Origin: Voacanga thouarsii
Lineage: Eukaryota; Streptophyta; Magnoliopsida; Gentianales; Apocynaceae
NCBI GenBank assembly: GCA_026120185.1
Contig: JANUWF010002208.1
Location: forward strand, 682,001 to 746,000
Length of the DNA stretch: 64,000 nucleotides
Direction of reading: 5' to 3'
Below the pieces are notes generated by a model, which saw only the letters and a program-made list of their open reading frames with translations, was not told the DNA's origin and searched no databases. The position numbers were made by a program, and so were the translations under genes. This document shows positions 33,391 to 45,593 of this stretch, piece after piece. Numbering within the stretch: the stretch's first letter is position 1; each line of letters starts with the position of its first letter.

Positions 33391-35332
33391 TGATAGGGCC
33401 TAAATTAGTCATATTTTTCCTAGTTATTTGATATTATTTTGTGATACATTTTGTGAAATAACTAGTCATATTCTTTCATATTTGAGATTTTACCCTTGGA
33501 AAGATATTTTGTACATTATTTTAGATTTTAGGGGTAAAATAAGACAAAAATATCACAGAACAGAACAGAGGCGGTGCCACTCCCGAGAAGGACAGCCGGT
33601 GCCGGCTAGCTACTGCCAGCACAGGGAGGAATTGAAGGAGCAGAGGACGAGTTGCAAGTGAAATTGGAAATTAAAGAAAGTGGCTTCATGGCTTTGGTGG
33701 CTCGATAGCAAAATAAAGACATACAGCCGACAGTAAGACAAAAGATAGCAGCAACAATTAATCAAAGAAAAGCAGAAATTCGGTGGGGCCAAGGTGCAAA
33801 GGAGAAGTCAACAATAGTGGCTGCAAAAGAAAAAAACAAAAGAACAAGAAGCAGCAAAATCTTGGTGGGCTTGGTGGCTCTATTTAGCCGATAAACAACA
33901 TGAAGAAAGGCAGCAGAATTTGGTGGCTTACTAGAGCCGACGAAACAAAAGGGCAAGTGGCTCAATTGAGCCGACACTACAGAGGAGAAGGAAATTCGGT
34001 GGCTCAGTTGAGCCAGTGCAACAAAGAAAAGTAGCGGTGGTATTCACGGCTTAATTTGAAGTCGACTTCAACAAATTCCAATTCAAATGAATTGAAGTTC
34101 TCCAAGCACGAGAAGACAAAAACAAAGTCCAAATTGAATTCAACTTGATTTCCAAATTCTCCAATTCAATCTCACGGTCAAAGTCAAGGTGGTGGAATTC
34201 TTTAGGTTTTATTTAGGATTTTATTTTAGTTTTTATTACTCCTTTTTGGTTTTTGATTTCTTTTGGTAATTACTTCTTCTTTACTTAAGATTCTTTTAGG
34301 AACTTTGTAAGCCTATAAATAAAGGCCAATTTACCCTAGAAAGGGGGGGGGTTTACACAATGTAGGGACTTAGATTTATTTTTGAGTGCATCACTAATAT
34401 TTTCTCGAGATTAATAGTTCAAGGAGGGTTGTACAAGAAGGTTTTCAAAGGGAGAAAAAGAAGGCTTGTCTATGAGTTCTTTCTTTTACTTTCTTTTCTT
34501 TTTCTTGACAATGATATGTTAATTATTTTATTGTAATTCAACATTGTTTTAGATATTCATGATTTCTAGAGTTATTTGATCTTTTGATTAATTGGTTATT
34601 ATTCTTGGTATTCAATTACTTATGCCTATTACGAGATTAGTTAGTTGATTCTATCAATTGACTTGCTGGACCAAAAGGGGTTGATGGGTGTTTCGATTTA
34701 TTAATTTCATATTCTATTGGCAATTGACTTGCTGGACCAAAAGGGTTGATTATTTAAGAACTGGTAATTGAAGATTAATTGATGTCTTCCGAGACCAAGG
34801 GTTCATTGATTAATTTCATGTTCTAAATTCGCGGAGACCAAGTGAGTTTAATTAAGGATTGTGTTTAATGCGTCTTTTGGATGAATTAGTTGAGACGGAC
34901 CAAGTGATTCTAATTTATCTAGAAGATAGTGATTGCATGAATTGACCATCAAAGTGAGTCTACCTTCATCCTTCATGGTGCCAAGAGAATGATTGGTTAT
35001 GATAATGGTTAAGTTCTTTAAGATCATGTTTGTCTAAACAATGGCTTGAGTTACATAAATCTACATCCTTGACATATACATATTTTTATTTTTATTTTAT
35101 TTTTAATTTTTCTTTTATTTTTGTTTCATTTTATCGAGTCAATTAAACAATGAAAGAAGGATAATTAATGTCTACTTGTTCCTTGAGGATCGACACTTGT
35201 TTTAACCCTATGCTCAGTTAATGATGAGTACGCTTGCTCATATGTGTGATTTGGGTTTAACGTTTTAATTTAAACTTGATTGGGAATGGGCTTAGTTTTG
35301 TATGACTTTTATACCCAAGTCTGAACGCATCA
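33391..35332 (+). repeat. SG1: solo Athila-like LTR, TSD TAATG
   Basis: TGATAGGGCC...ACGCATCA, 1942 bases, flanked by identical TAATG (33386-33390 and 35333-35337). It shares its start, TATA box (TATAAATA at 34314-34321), the GGCTTGTCTATGAGTTCTTTC block and its end with SG2, SG3 and A2. It is about 500 bases longer than SG2 because of an extra segment at about 33650-34190 with repeated GGTGGCTC...GAGCCGA palindromes. ORFs at 33428-33977 are chance frames in this segment. Confidence 0.95.
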
Positions 35333-35337
35333 TAATG

Positions 35338-35687
35338 CATGCTCCAATTCTAAGTATTCCAAATACACTTACACTATTGGTGTGAGTGGACTACTCACTG
35401 GTTAAAGGTAAACTATTCTCCATTTAGAAATCATAGTGTAATGATTTAAATCTTGATGAAGTGCCCAGCTCCATCAATTGATCAAGAACAATTTTTTCGC
35501 TTATGTGTCAGTAGCCCATAGTCTACACCTTGTTGTGAAAGCACAACCTAGTCACGTAGATTACTTACTAATATATTTAGACCTTTAATATGCAATATAT
35601 GTGAACAAATAACTATTAATGAATGAAATTTTTATTAGTTTCCAAAATATAGAAGTACATAAGCCATTTTGTACATACATTCCAACA
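35338..35687 (-). repeat. C1 3' LTR, U3 end
   Basis: After SG1 the LTR carries on with the block matching CL1 at 18985-19260 (TGAGTGGACTACTCACTGG) and ends ATTCCAACA, the minus-strand LTR start TGTTGGAATGTATG. Confidence 0.88.
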
Positions 35688-35719
35688 ATTTCCCACTTTT
35701 ACTAAATGGACTATGATAG
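35688..35719 (-). promoter_or_regulatory. C1 polypurine tract
   Basis: The minus strand AAAAGTGGGAAAT abuts the LTR start. This fixes the lower-coordinate LTR as the 3' LTR and hence the minus orientation. Confidence 0.85.
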
Positions 35720-37240
35720 TGTTAAGATTCACGGACTCCTAAACACGAAAAGCATCCACGAATCCCTTCCGAGGACCTAGGCTAAACGATTAAGATGATC
35801 TAATGATTATAGAATTACCTTTGTTCGTTGTAATCAAGATCTCTGGATTCTAGTTTTCTGTCGTACATGCAACTCAAATGATCACTAGATGCTGCAATAT
35901 GCGAACGCCCTTTATCGGATACACATGGCAAACCAACTCGTTACCCCGGGAGTGCTAGCACCTAGGGTTCGAGAGGCTTAAATTTTTTTAGTGAATGGAG
36001 GCACGTATATTTTTAACAAAGAGCACCCTTGAGAAGACAGCTAGGGTTTTCTTTTAAAATTACTCGACCCTCTTGGAATCCAACACTAATAACATCTTAT
36101 CATATTTTATTTTAAATTCAAATTAAATTAAAACTGATATGATAAGATTCTACCTTTATCTCGGTAATTTAACTAATTAATTAATCGAGTTAGATTCTTA
36201 CAATCTGGATGTCATCCAGATACATCAAATGTGGACATATTCTAGATTCATTATATCTGGTCAATTGTCTAGGTTCAATTTACTTAGACATATTTCCAGA
36301 TTCATCAAACTTGGTCACCAGAAAAATAACGTAACGAGTTCGCTTATTATGTGAACCTATAGGTTCATTTAACACTGACAATGTATCTAATCATATTTAA
36401 ATAGCCCACAAGTTATAAGCGATTTCTAGTAAAACATTATAACTATCCAGGTTAAATAAAGATTAGTGATCTCTTTAAACCAAACCATAACTTTATATTT
36501 AGTCATTTTGTTACACGATATCCAGATTAAGCATAAGGCAAGGAACATGTTATCCTTATTAAGCTTAATCAATTATTTATTGATCTCATAGTAGACTGTT
36601 CAAATAAATTATATCAATATCTCAAATTGATATATTTGAGCACGACAATGCATTTTAATAGTCTAACTTATTAAGGGGCCCATGGATATATCTCCCATAA
36701 TTGAGAGGGACAAATTCCTTCACTATCAATCATATTCCTTTTCCTGGTTTATTCTATATCTAACAGTAGTTTAATTTATTATCTGATTAAAGACAATTTT
36801 AGACAACGTTAAAATATAGAATTTATCAAGTAGAAAACTATGATGAATTTAGGTCGAAGGACTTTTAATATCATTATGACTAGAAAGTACTTATGACATG
36901 TTCCATGAAGTACTTTCACTGTGGGTCATGTCCAATACAATATTTTCTAACATTTATTTATGTTTTGACTTGATATTACATATATCCATGACCAGTAAAA
37001 CATAGTCATGAAGTCACAAACATATTAATCTTAATTTATTATTGTTCCACTAATAATAATCGATCAGGGACAGTTTAAGAATAGTCATTGCATTAATTGT
37101 AGGGTTTTACTTATCAAGTCACATACTTGGAGACCACAAAACTAAATGCACTATTTATGGAAAAAAATGCCTTGTATTATTACATAATACATAATGACAA
37201 TAGTATAAGTACAAATTGGGTTTAGGGTATATTCCTAACA
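35720..37240 (-). repeat. CL3: solo copia LTR, TSD GATAG
   Basis: TGTTAAGATTC...TTCCTAACA, 1521 bases, flanked by GATAG at 35715-35719 and 37241-37245. Read on the minus strand it starts TGTTAGGAATATACCC, as in many Tork-type copia LTRs. No other copy is in the window. Orientation is assigned by that start only. Confidence 0.92.
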
Positions 37241-37245
37241 GATAG

Positions 37246-37850
37246 TCCATATGTGCCTACCCCTATGACATCTAAGTGTCTTCAAAACACCTTTTCTGTT
37301 TAAGGCTTGGTAAATGGATCTGCCAGATTATTTGTAGAGTAAATTTTTTGAACCACTATCTCTTGTTTCCTATTGAACTCCCAGATCAACTGATACTTCC
37401 TCTCAATGTGCTTGTCCTTCTGCTGGTTTTATTGGCTCCTTACATTGTAACATAGCTCCAAAATTATCTCAACATATAGTAATGGGCCTATCTATTTATG
37501 GTGCAACTCCAAGTTCTATGAGGAACTTCTAGAACCAAATCACTTTTTTAGAAGCTTCTGAAGCTGTCATACACTTAGCTTTCTATGGTAGAATTAGTAA
37601 TACAAGATTGCTTGATACTTTTTCATGAAATAGCCCCTCCAAACAATGTAAAAACATATCCACTAGTAGATTTTCTTTTATATTTATTTTCCTGGAAGTC
37701 TAAGTCTGTGCAACCAGTAGGAACTATGTCATCGACCCTATCAACAAGCATATAATCCCTCGTTCCCTTTAGGTACCTAGGAATATGCTTTACAGCTTGC
37801 CAATGTTCTTTCCCTGGGTTTGACTAATACCAGCTAACTATACCTACGGT
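37246..37850 (-). pseudogene. C1 RNase H
   Basis: Minus-strand frames give a Tork-type RNase H tail: SEA(S/A)K block, DNFGAM-like positions, KDKHIERKYQLI (family HIELRYHFIRE), IVVQKIYSTNNLADPFTKPL and a final HLDVIGV-type end at about 37260. It lies just inside the PPT and CL3, as expected. Stops are frequent. Confidence 0.8.
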
Positions 37851-38930
37851 AAAGTAAATATCTGGACTTATACAAAGAATGGCATAAAGGAGACTTCCCA
37901 TTGCCGAGGCATTGGGAATCCTATTAATCCTTTCCTTTTTTTTCTATGCCTTAGACACTACTTGGAAGATAAGGTCAATTCGTGTCTAAAGGCTATGATT
38001 GCCCGTTTACGCTGATTCATGCTAAACCTAGACAATGTCTTGTCAATGGAAGCAAATTGGTATAAGCTAACATTATTTGCTTCCTATCTCTAAGGAGCTT
38101 TAGTCCAAGAATGTAGCTAGCTTCTCCTATATTTTTCATACTAAATTGACTTGATAGCCAAACCATTATAGATGACAAAGACCTTACATCATTCCCAATG
38201 AGTAGAATGCCATCCACATAATGTACCATAAAAGACACGTTGTTGTCATCTGTCTTCCTAAGCACGCATGGTTCATTTATATTTTGTATAAAACTATAAG
38301 ACTTTACAGTCTCAACAAAATGTATGTTCTATATTCGTGATGATTGTTTAAGTCTATAAATGGACTTCTTAAACTTTTAGACTATATGCTCTTGGTCTTT
38401 CAAAATAAAGCCTTCGGGCTGGGTTATTTATATGTCTTCGCTAAGATAGACATTAAAAAAGGCTATCTTGTCATCTATTTAACATATCTCGTAGTCATAA
38501 TGACATGCAATGACCAAGATAATGATTATGGATTTAAGCATGGCAACAAGTGAAAAAACATTCTCACAATCGATCTTTTCTTTCTCAGTATATCCTTTTA
38601 CAACCAACCTTGCTTTGAAGGTTTCCATATTTCCATCCGCACCTCTTTTTTCTCTTATACCTCTCTTTCTCTTGTATAACCACTTGCACCCTATGGGTTT
38701 AATTCCTTCAAGTTCAGTGATAAGATCATCGACTTGATTGAGATATATAGACTTAATATTGGCATCCATTGCTACTTGCCATTTATCTACATCAATATCA
38801 GCAATGGTCTCATTGTATCTAGTAAGATGTTGTTCCTAATGGTTGGAGACTACCTCAAAGGCTTCTCCACTCCATCTTTCAAGAACTATAGATCCTTCGA
38901 CTACAATGTAGTTCATTTTGTATAGGAACA
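37851..38930 (-). pseudogene. C1 reverse transcriptase, catalytic motif altered
   Basis: The open pieces 38479-38769 (LEGIKPIGCKWLYKRKRG, FKARLVVKGYTEKEKIDCENVFSLVAML) and 38017-38265 (SFMVHYVDGILLIGND, MKNIGEASYILGLKLLRD) are the N-terminal fingers and the palm of a copia RT. The family's YVDD box is read as YVDG: the second catalytic Asp is lost. Further frames between them give the QVDVKTAFLNG region with stops. This copy cannot be active. Confidence 0.9.
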
Positions 38931-39556
38931 TCTAGTTGTTCCTCTTTAAGTTCATCAATTGGGGTACTTGAATTTGAAGTGTCATTCAACTTCTCTTCCA
39001 ATTCCGTCATACTCAAAACCTTAGTGGATATAATTTGTTCATCCTCCAAATATCTAACATGAGTACTAATATGTATATTTTGCTCTTAGGGATGATAACA
39101 ATATCCACCTCTTGTTCTTTTTGGATACCTTACGAAGTAGCAGAATTCTGATCTTAGATCTACCTGACTTTTTTTTGTCAGTACATATGTTCAACAATCC
39201 CATACCTTGAGATAATTCATACTAGACTTTCATCCAGTCCACATTTCATAAGATGTCTTAGGCACTGACTTAAAAGGCACAAAGTTCAAAATATATGTTG
39301 CAATCTCTAGAGTATAATGCCATAAATAAATTGGAAGAGTTGCATGACTCATCATGCTTTTGACAATTTCCATTAACGTTCTATTTTTTCTCCTAGCTAC
39401 TCCATTCTGCTGGGGAGTCCCAGGTGCAGTTAGCTAAGATACTACACCCTGATGTGCCAAGTAGTCCTTGAATTCACTAAGGAGATATTCTCCACAATGA
39501 TCCAATCATAACTTTTTGATTAGTTTTCTTGTTTGACACTCCACCTTAGCCTTAAA
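38931..39556 (-). pseudogene. C1 integrase, C-terminal half
   Basis: Minus-strand frames carry the copia integrase end: GVPQQNGVARRKNRTLMEIVKSMM (family T-PQQNGVAERKNRTL), LPIYLWHYTLEIATYILNFVP and SYEMWTG, followed by the region between integrase and RT. The catalytic Glu (of AERK) is Ala-Arg-Arg here, so it is probably lost. At 39556 the frame is interrupted by C2 and resumes at 47969. Confidence 0.85.
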
Positions 39557-42500
39557 TGTTAGGTATTTCATGCATATCATATATGGCGCAGTGGAAAAAT
39601 AAGAACAAGATACCAACCCAAGATTCGCATATGTGAGAAAAACAAGATATAAAGAGAACAAAGGTAAAAACTTTACCTTTCTTTGAGCGTCAGAAAAACA
39701 AAATTTTTCTTCTTCAGGTCGACATGCAATCCAGCAATCCTCTTGATCAAACACCAAGAGAGTTGAACGTCCAACCACTATAATCACAATGTGTGATTAT
39801 CTCTAATAGAAATCCACACGGAGGATCATACTCAAGCACCAAGATGTTTATGTGCTAGCATAAACCAAAGTGGTGGCTAGGGTTAGTCATTTCCTCTTTG
39901 CTAAAGAAAAACGAGAGAGAGAGATTGATAAGGGCTAAATTAGTTATATTTTTTCTAGTTATTTGAGACTCTTTTGTGATACATTCTGGTCGATAACTAG
40001 TCATATTCCTTCATATTTGAGATTTTACCTTTGAAAAGGTATTTAGTTCATTATTTTAGATTTTAGGGGTAAAATAAAGCAAAAATATCGCAGAACAGAA
40101 CCAAGGTGGTGCCAGCCAGGACAGAGGAATCGACGCTGGCCATATGCTGATGACACGAACTTCGAAGTGATGAAAAATTGTTGAAATAGGACTGGAACAG
40201 AACCAAACTGGCACTAGCTCTAGTAGCCAAGGCGGCGCCGGCTGTGCTCTGAGGAAAATACGGAGCTTTGATTTTTGTATGCGATTTTTGGTAATCTGTG
40301 GAGTTTTAGTATCTTCCTACTTCTACTCGGCCAAGAACATTACACAAATGAGTTTAGGTGCTTTCTAAGCCTATAAATAGATGGAAAACACAAGAAAAAA
40401 TGGGAGAATTCATAGATCATCATAGAAAATCACTCAAAGCAAAGGAGGAATTCTTCAATTCAAGGAGGGTTGTGCAAGAAGGTCTTCAAAGGAAGAAGAA
40501 TGAGGCTTGTCTATGAGTACTTTCTTTAACTTTGTTTTCTTTTTCTTGAACAATGATGTATTAATTATTTTATTATAATTTGACATTGTTTTAGATATTC
40601 ATGATTTTTAGAGTTATTTAACCTTTTGATTAATTGATTCTTGGTATTTAATTACTTGGGTTGATTACAAGATTAATTGGCTATTTCTTTCCATTAACTT
40701 GCTTGGAAAAGGGGTTGATGATGGTTTCAATTCTTTAGTTTCATATTTGTTATCTCTTAACTTGCATGGAAAAGAGGTTAATTGCTAGGAACTGGTAATT
40801 AAAGGTTAATTGATATCTGTCAAGAATGGATTCATTGGTTAATTGCATGTATTAAGTTTGCCAGGAATGGAAATTTAATCAAGGATTGTATTAAATGCAT
40901 CTTTTAGGTGAATTAGTTGAGACAGGAATGTGATGCTAATTTATCTAGAAGGTAGTGATTTCATGGATTGGACAAGAAGTGAGTCTATATTAATCCTTTA
41001 TGATGCCAAGAGAATGATTAGTTATGATAATGCTTAGGTACTTTAAGGTCATGTTTGTCAAAATAATGGTTTGAGTTACATAATCTCCATCATTGACATG
41101 TATATATTTTATTTTATTTCTTTTTCACTTTATTGAGCCGGTTAAACAATGAAAAAAAATGGGATTAATACATACTTGTTCCTTGAGGATCGACACTCGT
41201 TTGAACCCTATGCTATGTTAATGATGAGTACACTTACTCATATGTGTAATTTGGGGTTAACATTTTAATTTAACTTGATTGGGAATGTGCTTAGTTTTTG
41301 TATGATTTTTTATACCCAAATCCGAACACATCAGAGAAGAGATGGTTTGGAGTTGTTTTTGGCGTCAATCCTCACTAGCTAGGGTTTCGTGTATGTCTTA
41401 CATATATCACAAAAAACCTGCTGAAATTACTCTATCTTAGGATTCTAAAACAATTAGAATTCCCTAATTGTAATTGGAAACATCAAGTTCTCACAATTAC
41501 AATTTGTACTACAAATTTAACTAATTATAATTTAGCCACAATAACTTCTTTTTCTCGCAACTAACCCTACTACGTTATCAAATAGCATCTTGAGTATATA
41601 ATCTTCTATTGTGTATGACCTATTAGGTTTCTCAGTCAATTGGTAGCGAACATGAATTAATCCAAATGTTTTTGGGATTAATAATTTATTATTAATTAGA
41701 ATTAATCATATCAATTCTAATCATGATTGGTTTATTAATTCATTAATTAATAAAGCCATATTCCCAGATCATGAGTGGTTTCTAGCAATACATCATGACC
41801 ACCCAAGAGTCCAGGAAGTCAAGTGGTTTGACATGAACCCTTCAATAACAAACTACAGTGCAATTAACTCCTTTCACCATACAATATTCGGTTTGGAGTA
41901 CAAAATTAGTACCAACTCCCTCCAGAATATATTAATTGTAGCCCAAATATAATAGTACTTATACGAAGAACCCACTACTTTAGAGGTGTATCAATTGGAA
42001 CAGTTTTCAATACACAATTGTCTTAGCTAAGGACTTCTCGAGTAGGAATTCCTACAAGTGGCCGTGAGATATTCACCCCTACTATTAGGAGTGGTGAATC
42101 CTTTATTAACCCTCTCAACTACTTTCATTTTCCTCACAATGTAGCCAATATCCATCCTATAGGCAGCCCTCGATCTGGCTCCAGAGATTGGAATCAAAGC
42201 ACAATGCTCAGCAAACAATGTACCATAGAGATCTCAAGTCTAAGGATACTTGCACGTTTGCTATATTGAGATTATATCACTGGCACTAAATAGTTATCCA
42301 TATGATTATCTTACAGCTAGGTAATCCAATGAACTTGTTCCATTAACAAGCATCTATGTGTTAACTTTGAGTATCTCAATACTCACAAATATGAGAACTA
42401 CCGACTGATCAAATTAGGAAGTCTAACACATGCTAGTCTTAATGTATTAATGATGTCCTATCTCATTAATACTACGACTAGGACTATTTAAGTACTAACA

Positions 42501-42736
42501 CTATACAGTGTAGTAGGAATCTCATATCATGATCTCTATTATGATTTTCTTAACATAGTGTTGTACTCAGGACTTTATCTAACAGTTATATTACACAAAA
42601 GTAAACAAAAGAAACTGTAAGATAAATAATACATTTTACTAAAATGATTCAACATACAAGTGATTGCCTCTAGGGTATATGAAAATGATTCAATATGCAA
42701 TGTACAAGTGATTGCCTCTAGGGCATAACACTAACA
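39557..42736 (-). repeat. C2 3' LTR, split by SG2
   Basis: TGTTAGGTATTT...CACTAACA. Without SG2 about 1.77 kb, matching CL2 (1733 bases). A local duplication of about 45 bases (TACAAGTGATTGCCTCTAGG twice, at about 42655 and 42702) lies near the U3 end and is absent from CL2 and from the 5' LTR remnant. Confidence 0.93.
39926..41333 (+). repeat. SG2: solo Athila-like LTR inside the C2 LTR
   Basis: TGATAAGGGC...GAACACATCA, 1408 bases, between GAGAT (39921-39925) and GAGAA (41334-41338), an imperfect 5-base duplication. The empty site is seen in CL2 at 30711-30725 (GAGAGAGAGAAGAG), so the insertion postdates the C2 family LTR. GC-rich palindromes at 40107-40250; TATAAATA at 40372-40379. Confidence 0.93.
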
Positions 42737-42764
42737 AACTCCCATTTACATTAGAGCCAATCAT
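42737..42764 (-). promoter_or_regulatory. C2 polypurine tract
   Basis: The minus strand AAATGGGAGTT directly precedes the LTR start TGTTAGTG. Confidence 0.85.
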
Positions 42765-43132
42765 TCATGTATCTAATACCGAATGATTCAACATGCTTAT
42801 CATGTTTTTTTTTTTTTTTTTTTGGGATAGTGCTTTTGTAAGTGGGTCAGCTATGTTCTCATCTGTGGGAACTCTCTCTATCTTTACTTCCTTAGCTACT
42901 TTAGAAGTGGCTATGTACTCTGCTTCTGTTATAGAGTCGGCAATAGTCTCTTGTTTGGAACTCTTCCAACTTATTGCCCCTCCGCACAATATAAACATGT
43001 AGCCGAATTATGATTTGAAATCATCTTTGTCAGATTGAAAACTGGCATCAGTATACCCATTTATTTTCAAATCACCTTCTCCATGTATTAAGAACACATC
43101 CTTAGTCCTTCGTAAGTACTTAAGGATATTCT
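42765..43132 (-). pseudogene. C2 RNase H
   Basis: The open piece 42765-42998 gives FILCGGAISWKSSKQETIADSITEAEYIA, the typical copia RNase H stretch (usual form WKS-K-Q-x-T-x-A-x-ST-x-EAEYIA), then EVKIERVPTDENIADPLTKAL. The middle of the usual domain (about 60 residues between EAEYIA and the V-x-T-x-x-N-x-ADP end) is missing, an internal deletion. A 19-base poly-A run on the minus strand (42806-42823) sits in the tail. RNase H would remove the RNA strand during reverse transcription. Confidence 0.88.
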
Positions 43133-44300
43133 CTATAGCCACCTAATGACCCTTACAGGGTCAGATTGGTATCTTCTTGTCAAACTGAGAGCATAAGATA
43201 CATCGGGCCATGTACATATCATAACATATATGATAGATCCAACTACCGAAGCATATGGAATATGACTCATGTGATCCCTTTCAACTTGTGTCTTTGGAGA
43301 TATCGACTCTGAAAGGCTTACACCATGTGATATGGGTAAGAATCCCTTTTTGGATTGATCCATGCTAAACCTCTTTAGCACTTTATCTATGTATGTAGAC
43401 TGCGAAAGACCTAGCAACTTTTTGGATCTATCTCTATAGATCCTTATTCCAAGAATATAGGTTACTTCTCCAAGGTCTTTCATGGAGAATTATTTGGACA
43501 ACCAAACTTTAACCATTTACAAGACAGGTATATTGTTTCCTATTAGCAATATGTCATCTATATAAAGCAATAAGAAAATAATTGCACTCCCACTAACCTT
43601 CTTGTATGCATAAGGCTCACCAATGTTTTGAATGAAACCAAACTCTTTGATTGTTTCATCAAAACAGTTGGTTTCATTCAAAACAGATGTTCCAACTCCT
43701 AGAAGCTTGCTTAAGTCCATAAATAGACCTTTTAGCTTACACACATTTGTGCCATCATTTGATGTGAAACCCTTAGATTGTGTCATATACACTTTCTCAG
43801 TCAGATTTTTATTTAGGAAAGCTATTTTTACATCTATTTGCCAAATCTCATAATCATAATGAGCAGAAATGGCTAGGAGTATCCTGATGGATTTTAACAT
43901 GGCTACTGGCGAGAAGGTTTCATCATAGTCAATACCATATTATTGACGATAACCCTTCGCCACTAGTTGTGCTTTATAGATAACCATGTTACCATTCATG
44001 TCCATTTTCTTCTTGAAAACTCATTTGCACCTAATAGGTTTAATTCATTTGGGTGGATCAACCAATGTCCATACTTGGTTATCGTACATGGAATCCATCT
44101 CTGACTTCATGGCCCTAAGCTATTTCCCATATTCTAAACTGTTCAGAACATCCTTCTAGGTAGTAGACTCGTTTTCATCTATGAGCAATACGTCATTGTG
44201 GTCACTTATGAGAAATCCATATCTCTCAGGTGCCACATGTATCCTACTAGACCTACGAGGTTCTTGTGTAATAGAAGGTTCATCTATTCTCTCAATAGAT
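43133..44300 (-). pseudogene. C2 reverse transcriptase
   Basis: Open pieces at 43517-43900 and 43133-43483. Blocks in order: VAMLKSIRILLAISAHYDYEIWQIDVKIAFLN, EKVYMTQSKGF, FLLLYIDDILLIGNN with an intact YIDD catalytic box, then MKDLGEVTYILGIRIYRDRSKK, LGLSQSTYIDKVLKRF and YASVVGSIIYVM. About 44 codons around 43500 are in another frame. Upstream (43900-44050) the fingers region is read with stops. Compared with C1, this RT is much less decayed. Confidence 0.92.
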
Positions 44301-45044
44301 GTGGGATCAGACAGTTAATCCTTTTTTGTTTGATCTTCTTGAACTTCACTAAGTTCGATTTTACTCCTACTGTTCTTTTTGAGCATGTGCTCATTTTCTA
44401 AGAAGACAGCATACTTTGAAACAAACACTTTGTTTTCAGAGGGTAGGTAGAAATAATATCCGAAAGATTCTTTCGAATATCCCACAAACAAACACTTGTC
44501 AGACTTACTATCAAGTTTGTTTGACTGTGGTCTTTTGACAAAGGCAAGACAACCCCATACTCGCAAGTAAGATAACTTTGGTCTCTTACCAAAGAACATC
44601 TCAAATGGGATAGAATCAGCCGTTTTTGTCAGAACTCTATGTAGTATATAAACAGAAGTCTCTAGTACATACCCCCAAAACGATTTTGGTAGGTTAGCAG
44701 AAGCCATCATGGTCCGTACCATGTCTAGAAGGGTTCGATTCCTTCTCTCAGATACACCATTATGTTGAGGTGTATGTGGTGGAGTCCATTAAGATAATAT
44801 TCCATTATCTTTAAGATAACTCAGAAACTCTTAGCTCAAGTGTTCTCTTCTTCGATCAGATCTTAGAGTCTTAATACTTTTGCCAAGTTATTTCTCTATT
44901 TCATTCTTAAAGTCTTTGAACTTATCAAAGGCTTCAGATTTGTATTTCATTAAATATAAATACATGTATTATGAGAAATCATCGACAAAGGTTATGAAAT
45001 AGTTTTAACCTCCTCTTGCTTGTATTGACATTGGGCTACATACA
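44301..45044 (-). pseudogene. C2 integrase core and C-terminal part
   Basis: The open piece 44315-44722 (135 codons) gives MMASANLPKSFWGYVLETSVYILHRV, then FEMFFGKRPKLSYLRVWGCLAFVK and the SKESFGYYFYLP block: the end of rve and the conserved region after it in Tork-like elements. Between 44722 and 45044 the catalytic core is read in several frames with stops (FHNTCIYI..., then EGIEPF*TW at the place of R-x-RTL). The DDE triad cannot be confirmed. Confidence 0.82.
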
Positions 45045-45593
45045 TCAAAATATGAGTTCTAATAATTCCTTGGCCCATTCTCCTTTTCTTGAAAAAGGAG
45101 TTTTAGCTATTTTACCTAGTAAACAAGACCCGCATGTGCTATATGATTCATAATCAAATGAGCTTAAGTCACCAAGCTTGTATAACTTAGAAACACGATT
45201 TTCGTTTACATGGCCCAAATGATAATGCCATAAGTAAGAGGTGTTAGAGTTATCTATTTTAGGTTTCTTCTTGTTTATATTGAGAATTGGATTATCCAAG
45301 TCTAGAATATATAAACCATTAACCAGAGTTGCTGAACCATAATAAATATCATTTAATGAAAAAGAACAACATTTATTCTTAAATATCAAATGAAATTCAT
45401 TTAAGTCTAAACACGCAACTGAGATAATGTTTTTCATTAAAACTAGTACATAATAACAATTTTGTAATTCTAGAATTAATCCCGAAGGCATGTTCACTTC
45501 GTATGTCCCCACAGCAAGTGCATCAACCTTTGCACCATTTGCAGTACGTAGGTCTACATCGCCTTACTCTAGATTTCTACTTCTCTTTAGTCC
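45045..45593 (-). pseudogene. C2 protease end, GAG-pre-integrase and integrase zinc finger
   Basis: Open from 45512 (155 codons). It has LQNCYYVLVLMKNIISVACLD (the LxDVLYVPxLRxNLISVxxLD block after protease), then YLWHYHLGHVNENRVSKL and the C-x2-C pair of the HHCC zinc finger (TCGSCLLGK), ending KELLELIF before the expected catalytic H-x-D. The upstream part to 45593 is read with stops. Confidence 0.88.

Noticed and set aside
33428..33977. Three short ORFs in SG1
   Set aside because: They occupy the palindrome-rich U3 part of a solo LTR and are not kept in SG2 or SG3.
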